Shown in pieces: positions 34,241 to 44,001 of a stretch of DNA of 44,648 nucleotides (positions within the stretch are counted from its first letter, which is position 1; each line of letters starts with the position of its first letter). The stretch comes from Rubrivivax sp. Lineage in GTDB: Bacteria; Pseudomonadota; Gammaproteobacteria; Burkholderiales; Burkholderiaceae_C. Position numbers and translations under genes: made by a program. The stretch lies in assembly GCA_021297985.1 (NCBI GenBank), contig JAJTGU010000222.1:1-44648 (forward strand), in the 5' to 3' direction. The notes below the pieces were generated by a model that was not told where the DNA came from, did not search any database, and was given only the letters and a program-made list of their open reading frames with translations.

Positions 34241-34669
34241 ATGCCGTTTGCCGCCACTCCCACTGCACCGCCCTTCGTGCACCGCGTGCGCGTGTACTGG
34301 GAAGACACCGATGCCGGCGGCGTGGTGTTCTACGCCAATTACCTGAAGTTCTTCGAACGCGCCCGCACCGAGTGGTTGCGCGACCTCGGACACGGGCAGC
34401 AGGCGCTGCGCGAAGCGACCAATGCCATCTTCGTCGTCAGCGACACCCGGGTGCGCTACCACGCGCCGGCACGTCTGGACGACGAGCTCGATGTCACGGT
34501 TGAACTTCGCGAACAGGGCCGCGCCTCGATGCTCATCGGCCAGCGCGCGCTGCGCGATGGCCTGCTGGTGGCCGAAGGCGAGATCCGCATCGGCTGCGTC
34601 GACGCGACCAGCTTCAGGCCGCGCCGCATCCCCGAATCACTGGCCAACGTCGGCCACCCGCCGCCTTGA
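34241..34669 (+). CDS. ybgC: Tol-Pal-associated acyl-CoA thioesterase YbgC
   Basis: The gene encodes 142 aa from the ATG at 34241; the track start at 34139 is in repeat sequence. The hot-dog fold thioesterase signature is present: VYWEDTDAGGVVFYANYLKFFERARTEWL with the catalytic Asp, then DTRVRYHAPARLDDEL and a C-terminal strand pattern. YbgC-type enzymes hydrolyse acyl-CoA at the cytoplasmic face and precede tolQ in many proteobacteria. The distance to tolQ is 18 bp. TATGAT lies 12 bp before the ATG and no Shine-Dalgarno sequence is seen, so this is probably the operon's promoter and start. Confidence 0.94.
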   Translation: MPFAATPTAPPFVHRVRVYWEDTDAGGVVFYANYLKFFERARTEWLRDLGHGQQALREATNAIFVVSDTRVRYHAPARLDDELDVTVELREQGRASMLIGQRALRDGLLVAEGEIRIGCVDATSFRPRRIPESLANVGHPPP

Positions 34670-34687
34670 ATCGAACCCCTTTCACCG

Positions 34688-35398
34688 ATGACCCCTGACC
34701 TGTCGATCACCGCGCTCGTCCTGCAAGCCAGCCTCGTCGTGCAGCTCGTGATGGCCGGCCTGGTCGTGGTGTCGCTGGCGAGCTGGACCGTGATCTTTGC
34801 CAAGCTGATCGGCCTGAAGCGCGTCCGAGGTGGCAACGAGGACTTCGAGCATGAGTTCTGGAGCGGTCGCAGCCTGACCGAAATGAACGCTGCGGTGGCG
34901 ACCAAGGCCAAGACGGTGCCCATGGAGCGCATCTTCGCAAGCGGCATGAAGGAATTCCTGAAGCTTCGCGAGAAGCGCCTCGATGCCGGCGCCCAGCTCG
35001 ACGGCGCGCGGCGGGCCATGCGCGCCAGCTTCCAGCGCGAAATGGACGTGGTCGAAAGCCGGCTGTCCTTCCTGGCGTCGGTGGGCTCGGTGTCGCCGTA
35101 CGTCGGTCTCTTCGGCACGGTGTGGGGGATCATGCATGCCTTCGTCGGCCTGTCGAACATGCAGCAGGTGACGCTGGCCAGCGTGGCCCCCGGCATTGCC
35201 GAGGCGCTGGTCGCCACCGCGATCGGCCTGTTCGCGGCGATCCCGGCCGTCATCGCCTACAACCGGTTCGCACGCGACATCGACCGCATCGCGATCCAGC
35301 TCGAGACCTTCATCGAGGAGTTCAGCAACATCCTGCAGCGCAACGCGGGGATGCAACCGTCCCCGACCGTCGCACCGGCCGTGACCGGATCGCGCTGA
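34688..35398 (+). CDS. tolQ: Tol-Pal system proton channel subunit TolQ
   Basis: The gene encodes 236 aa with the three-helix MotA/TolQ/ExbB layout: a first helix at about 12-40 (LVVQLVMAGLVVVSLASWTVIFAKL), a cytoplasmic domain, and the paired C-terminal helices around VGSVSPYVGLFGTVWGIMHAF and APGIAEALVATAIGLFAAIPAVIAYN. TolQ with TolR forms the pmf-driven motor that energises TolA during cell-envelope constriction. ExbB is the alternative for such sequences, but the ybgC-tolR-tolA context settles it. Confidence 0.95.
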   Translation: MTPDLSITALVLQASLVVQLVMAGLVVVSLASWTVIFAKLIGLKRVRGGNEDFEHEFWSGRSLTEMNAAVATKAKTVPMERIFASGMKEFLKLREKRLDAGAQLDGARRAMRASFQREMDVVESRLSFLASVGSVSPYVGLFGTVWGIMHAFVGLSNMQQVTLASVAPGIAEALVATAIGLFAAIPAVIAYNRFARDIDRIAIQLETFIEEFSNILQRNAGMQPSPTVAPAVTGSR

Positions 35399-35402
35399 GC
35401 CC

Positions 35403-35837
<435 letters not shown>

Positions 35838-35846
35838 GCCGCCGCG

Positions 35847-36710
35847 ATGACGGCCCTGAGCGCACGAGCCACCGACCCGCTGCTGCCGCGTGCGCCGGAC
35901 GGGCTGGCAGGGGGTCTGGCCCTGGCGCTGGTCGCCCACGCCGCCCTGCTGGTGGCGCTGACACACGGCGTGCAATGGAACCGGGAGCAACCGGTCGTGG
36001 TGGTCGCGGAGCTCTGGTCGGCCGTGCCGCAGTCGGCACCCGCACCGCCGCCCGAGCCGGCACCGGCTCCAGCGCCCGCCCCGGCCCCAACGCCGGTGCC
36101 GGCCCCGACACCTGCACCGGCTCCGGCCCCCGCCCCTCGCGAGGCCGACATCGCAGTCGAGCGGGAACGTCAGAAGGCGCGCGAGACCCAGCAGCGCGAA
36201 GCGCAGCAACGCGTGGCCGAGGCCGAAGCCGAAAGGAAGAAGCGTGCCGCTGAACGCGCATCTGCGGCTGCTGCTGCCGCCGCTGCTGCCACCGCTGCGG
36301 CCGAACAAGCCGAAGCCAAGGCCGCGGAGGAACGCATCGCCAGACAGCGCGAGGAAAACCTGAAGCGCATGCTCGGTCAGATCGAAACCCAGCCCGGGGC
36401 AACGGGCCGTGGCGGCAGCGCCAGCAGCGAGGCCGCACCGTCAGCGGGCTACGTCGCCAAGCTGGTGTCGGCGATCCGCGAGAACATCAAGACCCCCGGC
36501 GGCCTGCCGCCCGGCAACCCGATGGCCGAGGTCGAAGTGCGTGCGGCGCCGGGCGGCACCATCGTCTCGCGCCGGATCGTCAAGAGCAGTGGCGTACCGG
36601 CGTGGGACGATGCGGTGCTGCGCGCGATCGACCGCACGGCGCGCCTCCCGCGCGACGAAAACGGCCGCGTGCCGGCGGTGCTGATCGTGGAATTCAGGCC
36701 GCAGGGCTGA
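35847..36710 (+). CDS. tolA: Cell envelope integrity protein TolA
   Basis: The gene encodes 287 aa. An N-terminal membrane anchor (GLALALVAHAALLVALTHG) is followed by a Pro/Ala-repeat stretch (repeated PAPAPAP units at about 65-97) and a long charged helix (ERERQKARETQQREAQQRVAEAEAERKKRA, with a run of Ala). The C-terminal TonB/TolA domain has YVAKLVSAIRENIKTPGG, NPMAEVEVRAAPGGTIVSRRIVKSSG and AVLIVEFRP. TolA spans the periplasm and links the TolQR motor to TolB and Pal at the outer membrane. The operon ends here: tolB and pal do not follow, and the next gene converges 5 bp away. Confidence 0.92.
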   Translation: MTALSARATDPLLPRAPDGLAGGLALALVAHAALLVALTHGVQWNREQPVVVVAELWSAVPQSAPAPPPEPAPAPAPAPAPTPVPAPTPAPAPAPAPREADIAVERERQKARETQQREAQQRVAEAEAERKKRAAERASAAAAAAAAATAAAEQAEAKAAEERIARQREENLKRMLGQIETQPGATGRGGSASSEAAPSAGYVAKLVSAIRENIKTPGGLPPGNPMAEVEVRAAPGGTIVSRRIVKSSGVPAWDDAVLRAIDRTARLPRDENGRVPAVLIVEFRPQG

Positions 36711-36715
36711 GGGCA

Positions 36716-38596
36716 TCACGCCACCGCGCCGGCGACGGCCGCGGCCGCATTCGACGGGATCTCTGCGGTCACAGCGGGGCACGCAGAAGCCAAGGCTTCG
36801 TTCATGCACGCCCGCAGGCGAACCGGCCGCACCGGCTTGCGCAGCACGGTCAGGCCGGCGTTGGCCGCACAGGCCAGCAGAGTGCTGTCGCCATCGCCCG
36901 AGACCAGCAGCACCGGAAGCCCGGCCCCCAGACGGTTGCGCAAGCCGATGGCGGCCTGGCAGCCATCGTCGCCGACCGCAAGCCGCAGATCCGCAACCAC
37001 CAGTTCGGGCCGGTAGCCGCGGTCCACCTGCGCCAGTGCTTCCGCGGTGCTCTCCATGTGGCACACCTGGCAACCCCATTCGCGCAGCAGCAGGCCCATC
37101 GCGTCTGCGGCGACGAGGTCGTCTTCGATCAGCAAAAGCCGCCGGCCGAACAGCAGGTCGCCCTGGGTGGGTGTCGCGCCCGCCACGCTCGCGGTCCGAC
37201 CCGGCGTCATGGCCTGGGGTGTCGGCGCAGTCGGTGTGGGCGCCGCGGCCGACGGCAGTCGGATGCTGAAGCGGCTGCCCTGTCCAAGCGTTGAGTCTGC
37301 GGTCACGCCAAGGCCGAGCAAGTCGCTCAAGCGCTTGACCGTGGCCAGACCCAGGCCGTGGCCGAGATGCGCTTCGCGGCCGGGTTGGCCACCCCGGTAG
37401 AACTCTTCGAAGATGCGCGGCAGTTCGTCCGCCGGGATGCCGATGCCGGTGTCGAGCACCTCGATCACGATGTTCTCGCCGTCGCGCGTGGCCTGGGTGC
37501 TGACCTGGCCGACCTCGGTGTAGCGCACGGCGTTGGACAACAGGTTGGCCAAAACGCGGCGCACCAGCCGCGGGTCGGTCCGGACCCAGCAGCCCGCCGC
37601 ATTGCCGAGCTCGACCTGCATGCGCAGGCCCTTGGCGCGGGCGACCGGCTGGTGGACCGCAACCGCCTCGCGCAGCAGCTGCGCCAGGCTCACGGTCTCG
37701 GGACGCAGCGGCACGCGACCCGCGTCGAGCCGGGCCAGTTCCAGCAGTTCGTCGACGACCTGCTCCATCCCGGCAATGCAGTCGACGATTCGCGACGACA
37801 CCAGCTGGACACCCGCCGGCGTTCCCTGCTGACGCAGCAACTGAGCGTACAGACCCAGCGCATGCAAGGGCTGGCGCAGGTCGTGACTGGCGGCTGCGAA
37901 GAAGCTCACCTTCTCCGCGTGGGCGCGTTCGGCCATGGCGCGGGCGGCCGTGCCCAGGTCGTTCTGTTCACGCAGGGCCTCGATCAGCTGGAGGTTGCGC
38001 GTCCGCTGGGCCTGCGCATCGGCATGAAGGCGCGCCTGGCGGTAGCCGCTGCTGAGCACATACAACGCCATCAGCAGCGTGAAGGCGGCCAGCGAATGGT
38101 GCAGTCCACCGATCCACAGGTCGCGCAGCGCCAGCGGCAGCATGATGCCCAGCACGTACGCCACCAGGACCGGGAACACGCTCGCCAGGTGCACCACGCT
38201 GCCCAGCGCCACCCCCAGCAGGGCCACGTGCAGCACCAGTTCGGGCAACCAATCCGTGGGCGCCAGCTGCAACCAGGGTGCAAGGCCCCAGGCCAGGGCT
38301 TGCACCAGGGCGCTGACCAACAGCCATCGCTTCCACTGCGACAGCGCATGGCGTTGATGGGCGCGCCGGTGGTAGGCCGCCAGTGCCAGCCGCAGCAAGC
38401 GCACGGTCACGAACAAGCCCAGCCACACCGCGAGCGCCGTCGTGCTGACCGAGCCCGAAAGAGCCAAGGCCAGGGCCGACGCGCTGAAGATGCCGACCAC
38501 GGCCGAGACCGTCGTCCCGAGGTAGAACAGCCCGATGTCGTCGGCCGAGGTCGCGGCCCAGATGCGCCGCAACCCCCCGACGAGGTCCAGGTTCAT
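36716..38596 (-). CDS. Hybrid sensor histidine kinase with C-terminal receiver domain
   Basis: The gene encodes 626 aa from the ATG at 38596; a GTG two codons earlier (38602) overlaps the regulator stop and is the track start. The N-terminal third has about six transmembrane helices (roughly residues 20-190). A coiled linker leads to the HisKA box FFAAASHDLRQPLHALGLYAQ (His at about 245). The ATPase domain shows the N box (NLLSNAVRYT), G1 (DTGIGIP), F box (IFEEFYRGGQP) and G2 (GHGLGLATV). After a Pro/Thr linker a receiver domain has LLLIEDD, the phospho-acceptor in VVADLRL and the Lys in VLRKPVRP. Phosphate would flow within the hybrid and probably to the regulator encoded just upstream. The signal is unknown; no periplasmic sensing domain is visible. 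Confidence 0.93.
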   Translation of the reverse strand: MNLDLVGGLRRIWAATSADDIGLFYLGTTVSAVVGIFSASALALALSGSVSTTALAVWLGLFVTVRLLRLALAAYHRRAHQRHALSQWKRWLLVSALVQALAWGLAPWLQLAPTDWLPELVLHVALLGVALGSVVHLASVFPVLVAYVLGIMLPLALRDLWIGGLHHSLAAFTLLMALYVLSSGYRQARLHADAQAQRTRNLQLIEALREQNDLGTAARAMAERAHAEKVSFFAAASHDLRQPLHALGLYAQLLRQQGTPAGVQLVSSRIVDCIAGMEQVVDELLELARLDAGRVPLRPETVSLAQLLREAVAVHQPVARAKGLRMQVELGNAAGCWVRTDPRLVRRVLANLLSNAVRYTEVGQVSTQATRDGENIVIEVLDTGIGIPADELPRIFEEFYRGGQPGREAHLGHGLGLATVKRLSDLLGLGVTADSTLGQGSRFSIRLPSAAAPTPTAPTPQAMTPGRTASVAGATPTQGDLLFGRRLLLIEDDLVAADAMGLLLREWGCQVCHMESTAEALAQVDRGYRPELVVADLRLAVGDDGCQAAIGLRNRLGAGLPVLLVSGDGDSTLLACAANAGLTVLRKPVRPVRLRACMNEALASACPAVTAEIPSNAAAAVAGAVA

Positions 38597-38598
38597 CG

Positions 38599-39204
38599 TC
38601 ACAGCAGCGCGCGCTCGCGCGCGACCGCCACCAAGTGGGTGCGGTTGCGGGCGCCGAGGTTGCTCATCAGCCCGGTGATGTGCAACTTGACGGTCCGTTC
38701 GGCGATGCCCAGCTCGCGGGCGATGCGCTTGTTGGGTTGGCCGGCGGCGACCAGGGCCAGCACCTCGCGCTGGCGCAGCGTGGTCCGCACCCCCGACGGG
38801 ACGGCCACTGCGGCCGGGCTGGCCAGATCAAAACTCACGCCCCCTTCAGCGACCGCGCGCAAGGCCTGCAGCAGCGCCGGCAGGCCGGCGGACTTGCCGA
38901 TGAAGCCGCTGGCTCCGGCCGCGCGGGCGGTGGCCATCAGTTCGGCGGTTTCTTCGCCAGAAATCAGCACCCGTGCGAGCCACGGGAATCGACTGCCAAA
39001 CCCACGCAGCAGCTCGATCCCACTGGTCGAACCGAGGCGGTAGTCGATCAGCGCCATGTCGAGTTCGGGGTCCTGCGCCGCCAGCTCGAATGCCTGCTCC
39101 AGCGTGGCAGCGGTCTGGACCTGGATGGTCGGGTCGGCCTGGCTGAGGGCATGGGCAAAGCCAAAGGAAAACAGCGGATGGTCATCAACAAGAAGCAACT
39201 TCAT
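38599..39204 (-). CDS. NarL/LuxR-family response regulator
   Basis: The gene encodes 201 aa from MKLLLVDDHPLFSFGF at 39204; the extra track residues upstream look non-coding. The receiver domain has VDDHPLF, the phospho-Asp in ALIDYRLGSTSG and the switch Lys in GFIGKSAGLP. The C-terminal helix-turn-helix (LRQREVLALVAAGQPNKRIARELGIAERTVKLHI, about 140-175) is the LuxR type. It is transcribed with the hybrid kinase and divergently from the TonB-dependent receptor, so it is a candidate regulator of that receptor. A TACAGT hexamer lies 6 bp before the start codon, and no ribosome-binding site is seen. Confidence 0.94.
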   Translation of the reverse strand: MKLLLVDDHPLFSFGFAHALSQADPTIQVQTAATLEQAFELAAQDPELDMALIDYRLGSTSGIELLRGFGSRFPWLARVLISGEETAELMATARAAGASGFIGKSAGLPALLQALRAVAEGGVSFDLASPAAVAVPSGVRTTLRQREVLALVAAGQPNKRIARELGIAERTVKLHITGLMSNLGARNRTHLVAVARERALL

Positions 39205-39398
39205 GACGACACTGTAGCGACGTGGGACCGCTGCACACGCCACCCGTGATGGGGAGTTGCGTCGCGCATGGCCCACACCTGCCCTTCGAGGCATGCCCCC
39301 GCGCAGGGCAACTGCCCCTTGGGCCTATGGTCGGGCGAAGAACGGCTCGTGAGCATCGGCGGCTCCGTTTTCTTCTGCCACTCCGTTGGCGCCCGAAC

Positions 39399-42380
39399 AT
39401 GACGAACCGTCCTCGCCGTTCACGATTGGCCCTTGCCGCCTCAGCCACGCTGGGCAGTGTCGGCAGCACCCTGTTGATCGCCTTCTCCGTGCCGGTCCAG
39501 GCGCAATCACCCACAGCCGCGCCAGAACGCATCGAGATCACCGGTTCGCGCATCCGTTCGCTGGCCGCGATCTCGTCGTCGCCGCTGCAGGTGATCGACG
39601 CCCGCGACATCGCCGCCTCGGGCGCCACCAACCTGCAGCAATTGCTGCTGAAGAACCCGGTCGCTGCGTCCCCTGCGATCAGCCGTACCAACAGCAACTT
39701 CAGCACCTCGAGCGCCGGTGTCGCGACGATCGACCTGCGCAACCTGGGCACGTCGCGCACGCTGGTCCTCATCAACGGTCGGCGCACCGTGGCCGGCGTG
39801 CCGGGCGAAAGCGCGGTCGACCTCAACACCATCCCGACCGAGTTCATCGAGCGCGTGGAGATCCTCACCGGCGGTGCCTCGTCGCTGTACGGATCGGACG
39901 CGGTGGCCGGTGTTGTCAACATCGTCTACAAGCGCCACTTCGACGGCCTGAGCCTGGACGCCCAGGTCGGGCAGAGCGAAGAAGGCGACGACAAGAAGAA
40001 GAAGTTCTCCCTCACTTTCGGCAGTCGAGGCAACGACGGCCGGACCTCGTTGATGGGGCACCTGGCCTTCTCTGACCAGGGCGCGGTCTTCTCGCGCGAC
40101 CGCGACGCCTCCAGCATCGACCAGATCTCCCGCGGCACACGCGGCCCGGCCGCGGCGCGCCAGCCCGGCGACCTGTTCATCGCCGACCGGCCGTTCTTCT
40201 CAGGCTTCACACCGCAAGGCTACTTCTTCACCGACAACAACACCTTCACCTACAACCGCGCCGGACAGCCCGTTGGCGCGAACACCAATGGCACCGACGG
40301 TGCCGAGGCCACGGGCTTCAACCGCACCCAGTTCCGCACGATCGCGCTGCCGACCCAGCGCGCGCTGCTGGCGACCAAGGCCGAACACACGATCACGGAC
40401 GCGCACTCGGTGTTCATGGAAGGCAGCTACGCGCTGACCAAGACCCGCACCGAACTCGAGCCGTTGCCGCTGGCGTCGAACGACATCCTGCCGGCGCGCG
40501 GCGGGCAGGTACCGGCCGGCCGCATCGTCAATGGCCAGCTGGTGCGCAACCCCTTCGTGCCCGACCACATCTGGAACGACATCAGCGACACCGACGGCGA
40601 CGGCGTGCCGGACTACTTCTTCACGCGCCGGATGAGCGAAATCGGCAACCGCGGCAACCAGGCCGACCGCGACACCTTCCGCTTCGTGCTTGGGGGCCGT
40701 GGCGAGATCGCGGGCCGCATCAGCTACGACGCCTACGTGGGCTACGGCGCCACCAAGGAAGCGCAGACCACCAGCGGCCAGGTCAACGTGCTGAACTTCC
40801 GCAACGCACTGGACGCCGTGCGCGACACCAACGACGTCGACGGCGACGGCGACCGCAACGAGGTGATCTGCGCCGATGCCGATGCCCGCGCCCAGGGCTG
40901 CGTGCCCATCAACGTGTTCGGCCGCGGCGCCATCAGCCCGGCAGCGGCGCGCTATGTCGGCGCACCGGGCTCGTTGACCACCTCAACCACCCAGCGCGTC
41001 GCGGGCGTCACCTTCTCGGGCGACGCGATGCAGCTGCCCGCCGGCCCCCTGGGCTACGCCTCGGGCCTGGAGTGGCGCAAGGAGTTCGCGCGCAGCGAGT
41101 TCGACGCACTGGCGCAAGCGGGCCTGAACGGCGGCAACGCGATCCCGCCGACCAGCGGAGGCTTTGACGTGACCGAGGCCTTTGTCGAGCTGCGGGTGCC
41201 GCTGCTGAAGGACCGCCCCTTCGTCAAGGCGCTCAACGCCACGCTGTCGGCACGTGCCAGCGACTACAGCACCGTGGGCAATGTCAGCAGCTGGAACACC
41301 GGCCTCGAGTGGAGCGCCACAGCCGACTTGAAGCTGCGACTGTCGCGCACGCAATCGACCCGCGCACCGAACATCAACGAGCTGTTCTCGCCACCGAGCC
41401 AGACCTTCCCCACCGGCCTGTCGGACCCTTGCGTCGGCGTCACCGCCACGTCCACGGGCACGGTGTCCGAGCGCTGCCGCGCCACACCGGGCGTCAATGC
41501 CAACATCACCGCCAACGGCGGCACGTTTGCCGCCACGCAGGCCGACATCCAGGGCATCAGCGGCTTCGACCGAGGCAATCCGAACCTGAAGGAAGAGGTG
41601 GGCCGGTCGACCAGCATCGGCGTCGTCTACGCTCCGGGGTCGCTGGGCCCGGTGCGCAACCTGACGCTCACGCTGGACTACTTCAAGGTCGACATCGCCG
41701 ACGCCATCGTGCTGACGCCCAGGCAGTTCGCCTTGAGCCAGTGCTACGGCGGCAATGCCTCGTTCTGCCGGTTCGTCACCCGGCGCGTCAATGCCACTGG
41801 CCCCAACAGCGCAGGTTCGATCTCGTTCGTCGACAGTGAGCAGTCCAACAGCGGCGGCAGCGGTGTCGAGGGCGTGGACCTGACGGCAGCCTTTGCGCTG
41901 CCGCTTGCGGGTGGCCGGCTGAACACGAGGCTGGCCTGGACCTGGCTGAAGGACGGCTTCGAAGTCCCGCTGAAGAGCGCGCCACGCGACCGGTTTGCCG
42001 GCGAGATCGGCAGCGCCAAGCACAAGGCGGCGCTCGATCTCGGCTACAGCCTGGGCGCTTTCGGCATCCGGACCACGACCACCTACATCGGCAAGTCGGC
42101 GGTGGACGACCAGTTCCTGGCCGGCAACTTCACGCCCGCGGGGCGGGTGCCGGCGGGCTCGGTCACGGTGCCGGCCAAGACCTACCTGGACCTGCAAGCC
42201 ACCTGGCAGGTGCAAAAGCGCGTCGAGCTCTACCTGGGCCTGGACAACGCGCTGGCGACCCGCGCCCCGCTGATCCCCAGCGGTGCGTCCGATGCCAGCA
42301 CCACCGGCGCCGAGACCGATGCCGCCACCTACGACCCCATCGGCCGACGCTGGTACCTGGGCGTGCGCGCCAGCTTCTGA
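39399..42380 (+). CDS. TonB-dependent outer-membrane receptor
   Basis: The gene encodes 993 aa from MTNRPRRSRLALAAS at 39399; the 59 extra track residues upstream look non-coding. A signal peptide ends at VQAQS. The plug domain follows: ERIEITGSRIRS, PLQVIDARDIAASGATNLQQLL, RTLVLINGRRTVAG and ERVEILTGGASSLYGSDAVAGVVNIVYKR, all typical of large TonB receptors that import carbohydrates, peptides or siderophores. The barrel includes TRAPNINELFSP and GNPNLKEEVGRS and ends in the usual aromatic RRWYLGVRASF. Two Asp-rich insertions, DTDGDGVPDYF and NDVDGDGDRNE, look like calcium-binding loops. The substrate is unknown. A phytase-like exported protein is encoded next, suggesting import of products from an organic phosphate or ester substrate. 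Confidence 0.93.
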   Translation: MTNRPRRSRLALAASATLGSVGSTLLIAFSVPVQAQSPTAAPERIEITGSRIRSLAAISSSPLQVIDARDIAASGATNLQQLLLKNPVAASPAISRTNSNFSTSSAGVATIDLRNLGTSRTLVLINGRRTVAGVPGESAVDLNTIPTEFIERVEILTGGASSLYGSDAVAGVVNIVYKRHFDGLSLDAQVGQSEEGDDKKKKFSLTFGSRGNDGRTSLMGHLAFSDQGAVFSRDRDASSIDQISRGTRGPAAARQPGDLFIADRPFFSGFTPQGYFFTDNNTFTYNRAGQPVGANTNGTDGAEATGFNRTQFRTIALPTQRALLATKAEHTITDAHSVFMEGSYALTKTRTELEPLPLASNDILPARGGQVPAGRIVNGQLVRNPFVPDHIWNDISDTDGDGVPDYFFTRRMSEIGNRGNQADRDTFRFVLGGRGEIAGRISYDAYVGYGATKEAQTTSGQVNVLNFRNALDAVRDTNDVDGDGDRNEVICADADARAQGCVPINVFGRGAISPAAARYVGAPGSLTTSTTQRVAGVTFSGDAMQLPAGPLGYASGLEWRKEFARSEFDALAQAGLNGGNAIPPTSGGFDVTEAFVELRVPLLKDRPFVKALNATLSARASDYSTVGNVSSWNTGLEWSATADLKLRLSRTQSTRAPNINELFSPPSQTFPTGLSDPCVGVTATSTGTVSERCRATPGVNANITANGGTFAATQADIQGISGFDRGNPNLKEEVGRSTSIGVVYAPGSLGPVRNLTLTLDYFKVDIADAIVLTPRQFALSQCYGGNASFCRFVTRRVNATGPNSAGSISFVDSEQSNSGGSGVEGVDLTAAFALPLAGGRLNTRLAWTWLKDGFEVPLKSAPRDRFAGEIGSAKHKAALDLGYSLGAFGIRTTTTYIGKSAVDDQFLAGNFTPAGRVPAGSVTVPAKTYLDLQATWQVQKRVELYLGLDNALATRAPLIPSGASDASTTGAETDAATYDPIGRRWYLGVRASF

Positions 42381-42610
42381 TTCCCGCAACCCCGCAACGA
42401 GCCGACCCTCCACTGCGACATCGGCGCTGCCTGGATGGATTGGCGGCGATCGGCGCGTCTGCACGGCGTCGAGAGTCGCCCAAGGCCACCTCGGGCGGTT
42501 GAGGTCGAGGCAGCAGGCCTGGCGGTCCCGGCTCCCTTGGATCATGGTTGCGGTCGTTGCGCTGTCATCGGCGGCGGGCACATTCACCTCCACATCCACC
42601 GGAGGAAACC

Positions 42611-43891
42611 ATGCCATCGTCAGTTCGTCACCGCGCCAGTCTTTGCGCCGCCGCCATTGCCCTGGTTCTGGCCGTTCCGCAGGCGCTCCAGGCCGCGCCA
42701 CTCGAGTACATCGGCCAGCAGATCGTCCCCACGGGAACGGTCTTCGCCGGTACCACGGTCGGCGGCCTGTCGGGAATCGACCGCGCCGCGGGCAGTTCGC
42801 GATTCCTCGCGATCAGCGACGACCGCAGCAGCAGCCCGGCCAACGCCGCGCGCTTCTATGAGCTGAGTCTGGAACTGGGGCAGTTCGTGCGCTCGGCGAC
42901 GCCCGGCCAGGCGGGTGTGAAGTTCGAGTCGGTGACGACGATCCTCACGCCGGCGGGAGCACCGTTCGCCCTCAATCAGGTCGATCCGGAATCGCTGCGC
43001 ATCGATCCGCGCAGCGGCAACCTTTACTGGACCAATGAAGGCCAGCGCGCCGCCGCCGGCTTGCAGAACCCGACCGTGCGCGAGATGTCGCCCTCCGGCA
43101 CCCACGTGCGCGACTTTGCCGTGCCGACGCGCTACAACCCGGCCGGCCTCGGCGCCGCCGATCCGGGGATCCGCAACAACCTGGCCTTCGAGAGCCTGAC
43201 GCTGTCGGTCGACGGCCGCACGCTCTACACCGCGACCGAAAACGCCCTGGTGCAGGACGGTCCGGCCGCTTCGCTGGCCAATGGCTCGTCGTCGCGCATC
43301 CTGTCCTTCGACGTCGCGAGCGGCGCTGCCGGCGCCGAGTGGGTCTACCCGGTGTCGCCGGCGGCGCTGGCGCCCAACCCGGCGGGAGGCTTCGTGACCA
43401 ACGGCCTGGTCGAGTTGCTCGCCGTCGGAGACCGCCAGTTCATCGCCGTCGAACGCTCGTTCTCAGCCGGCGCGGCCACGCCCGGTGTCGGCCCCAACGG
43501 CCTGCCGACCGGCAACACGATCCGCCTGTATCTCGTCGATGCCCGCCAGGCGAGCGACGTGTCGGGCATGGACGCGATCAACGCCGGTGTCGTCGCCGCC
43601 ACCAAGACCCTGCTGCTGGACCTGTCGACCCTGAAGAACGACGACGGCAGTGCACTGGCCACCGACAACATCGAGGGCATCGTCTGGGGCCCGGAGTTCA
43701 ACGGCAAGCCGACGCTGATCCTCGTGTCGGACAACAACTTCGGCGCCACCCAGTTCACCCAGTTCGTCGCGCTCTCGGTGACGTCACCCATCCCCGAGCC
43801 GGCCATCGCCAGCCTGATGCTGCCGGGCCTGGCCCTGCTGGCCTGGCGTCGGCGTCAGGCGGCGCGCCCCGGGGTCGCTTCGCCGCACTGA
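42611..43891 (+). CDS. Phytase-like esterase with PEP-CTERM anchor
   Basis: The gene encodes 426 aa from the ATG at 42611, with GGAGGAAA just upstream. A signal peptide (SLCAAAIALVLAVPQALQAAP) leads to the esterase-like activity of phytase domain: VGGLSGIDRA, FLAISDDRSS, QVDPESLRIDPRSGNLYWTNEGQ, NLAFESLTLSVDGRTLYTATENAL and NIEGIVWGPEFNGKPTLILVSDNNF. These fit a six-bladed propeller with acidic metal sites. The C-terminus IPEPAIASLMLPGLALLAWRRR is a PEP-CTERM signal, so the enzyme would be exported and displayed by an exosortase. Phosphatase or phytase activity is a family-based guess. It lies 230 bp after the TonB receptor gene; no terminator is seen between, so they may be co-transcribed. 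Confidence 0.9.
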   Translation: MPSSVRHRASLCAAAIALVLAVPQALQAAPLEYIGQQIVPTGTVFAGTTVGGLSGIDRAAGSSRFLAISDDRSSSPANAARFYELSLELGQFVRSATPGQAGVKFESVTTILTPAGAPFALNQVDPESLRIDPRSGNLYWTNEGQRAAAGLQNPTVREMSPSGTHVRDFAVPTRYNPAGLGAADPGIRNNLAFESLTLSVDGRTLYTATENALVQDGPAASLANGSSSRILSFDVASGAAGAEWVYPVSPAALAPNPAGGFVTNGLVELLAVGDRQFIAVERSFSAGAATPGVGPNGLPTGNTIRLYLVDARQASDVSGMDAINAGVVAATKTLLLDLSTLKNDDGSALATDNIEGIVWGPEFNGKPTLILVSDNNFGATQFTQFVALSVTSPIPEPAIASLMLPGLALLAWRRRQAARPGVASPH

Positions 43892-44001
43892 CGGTGGATG
43901 AAGCGGCGGGTTCAGGTTGCACCACCTGAGCCGGCCGCGCAACGGCCACGCAACGGGCTGCACCGAGCATGCCGCGACTCACACCCCACCAGGAGAGCCG
44001 C

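Noticed and set aside
36055-36145. A repeat array in tolA (CCGGCTCCAGCGCCC-type units)
   Set aside because: It encodes the Pro/Ala linker normal for TolA. The repetition follows from the protein sequence and is not a separate element.
37358-39043. A 561-aa plus-strand ORF opposite the histidine kinase and regulator
   Set aside because: Antisense shadow of two clearly conserved genes, with no domain of its own.
42381-42610. Possible sigma-54 elements and small ORFs before the phytase-like gene
   Set aside because: Candidate GG...GC pairs are 9 or 11 bp apart, not 10, and the ORFs there are out-of-frame shadows. The region appears to be an ordinary 230-bp leader or intergenic stretch.
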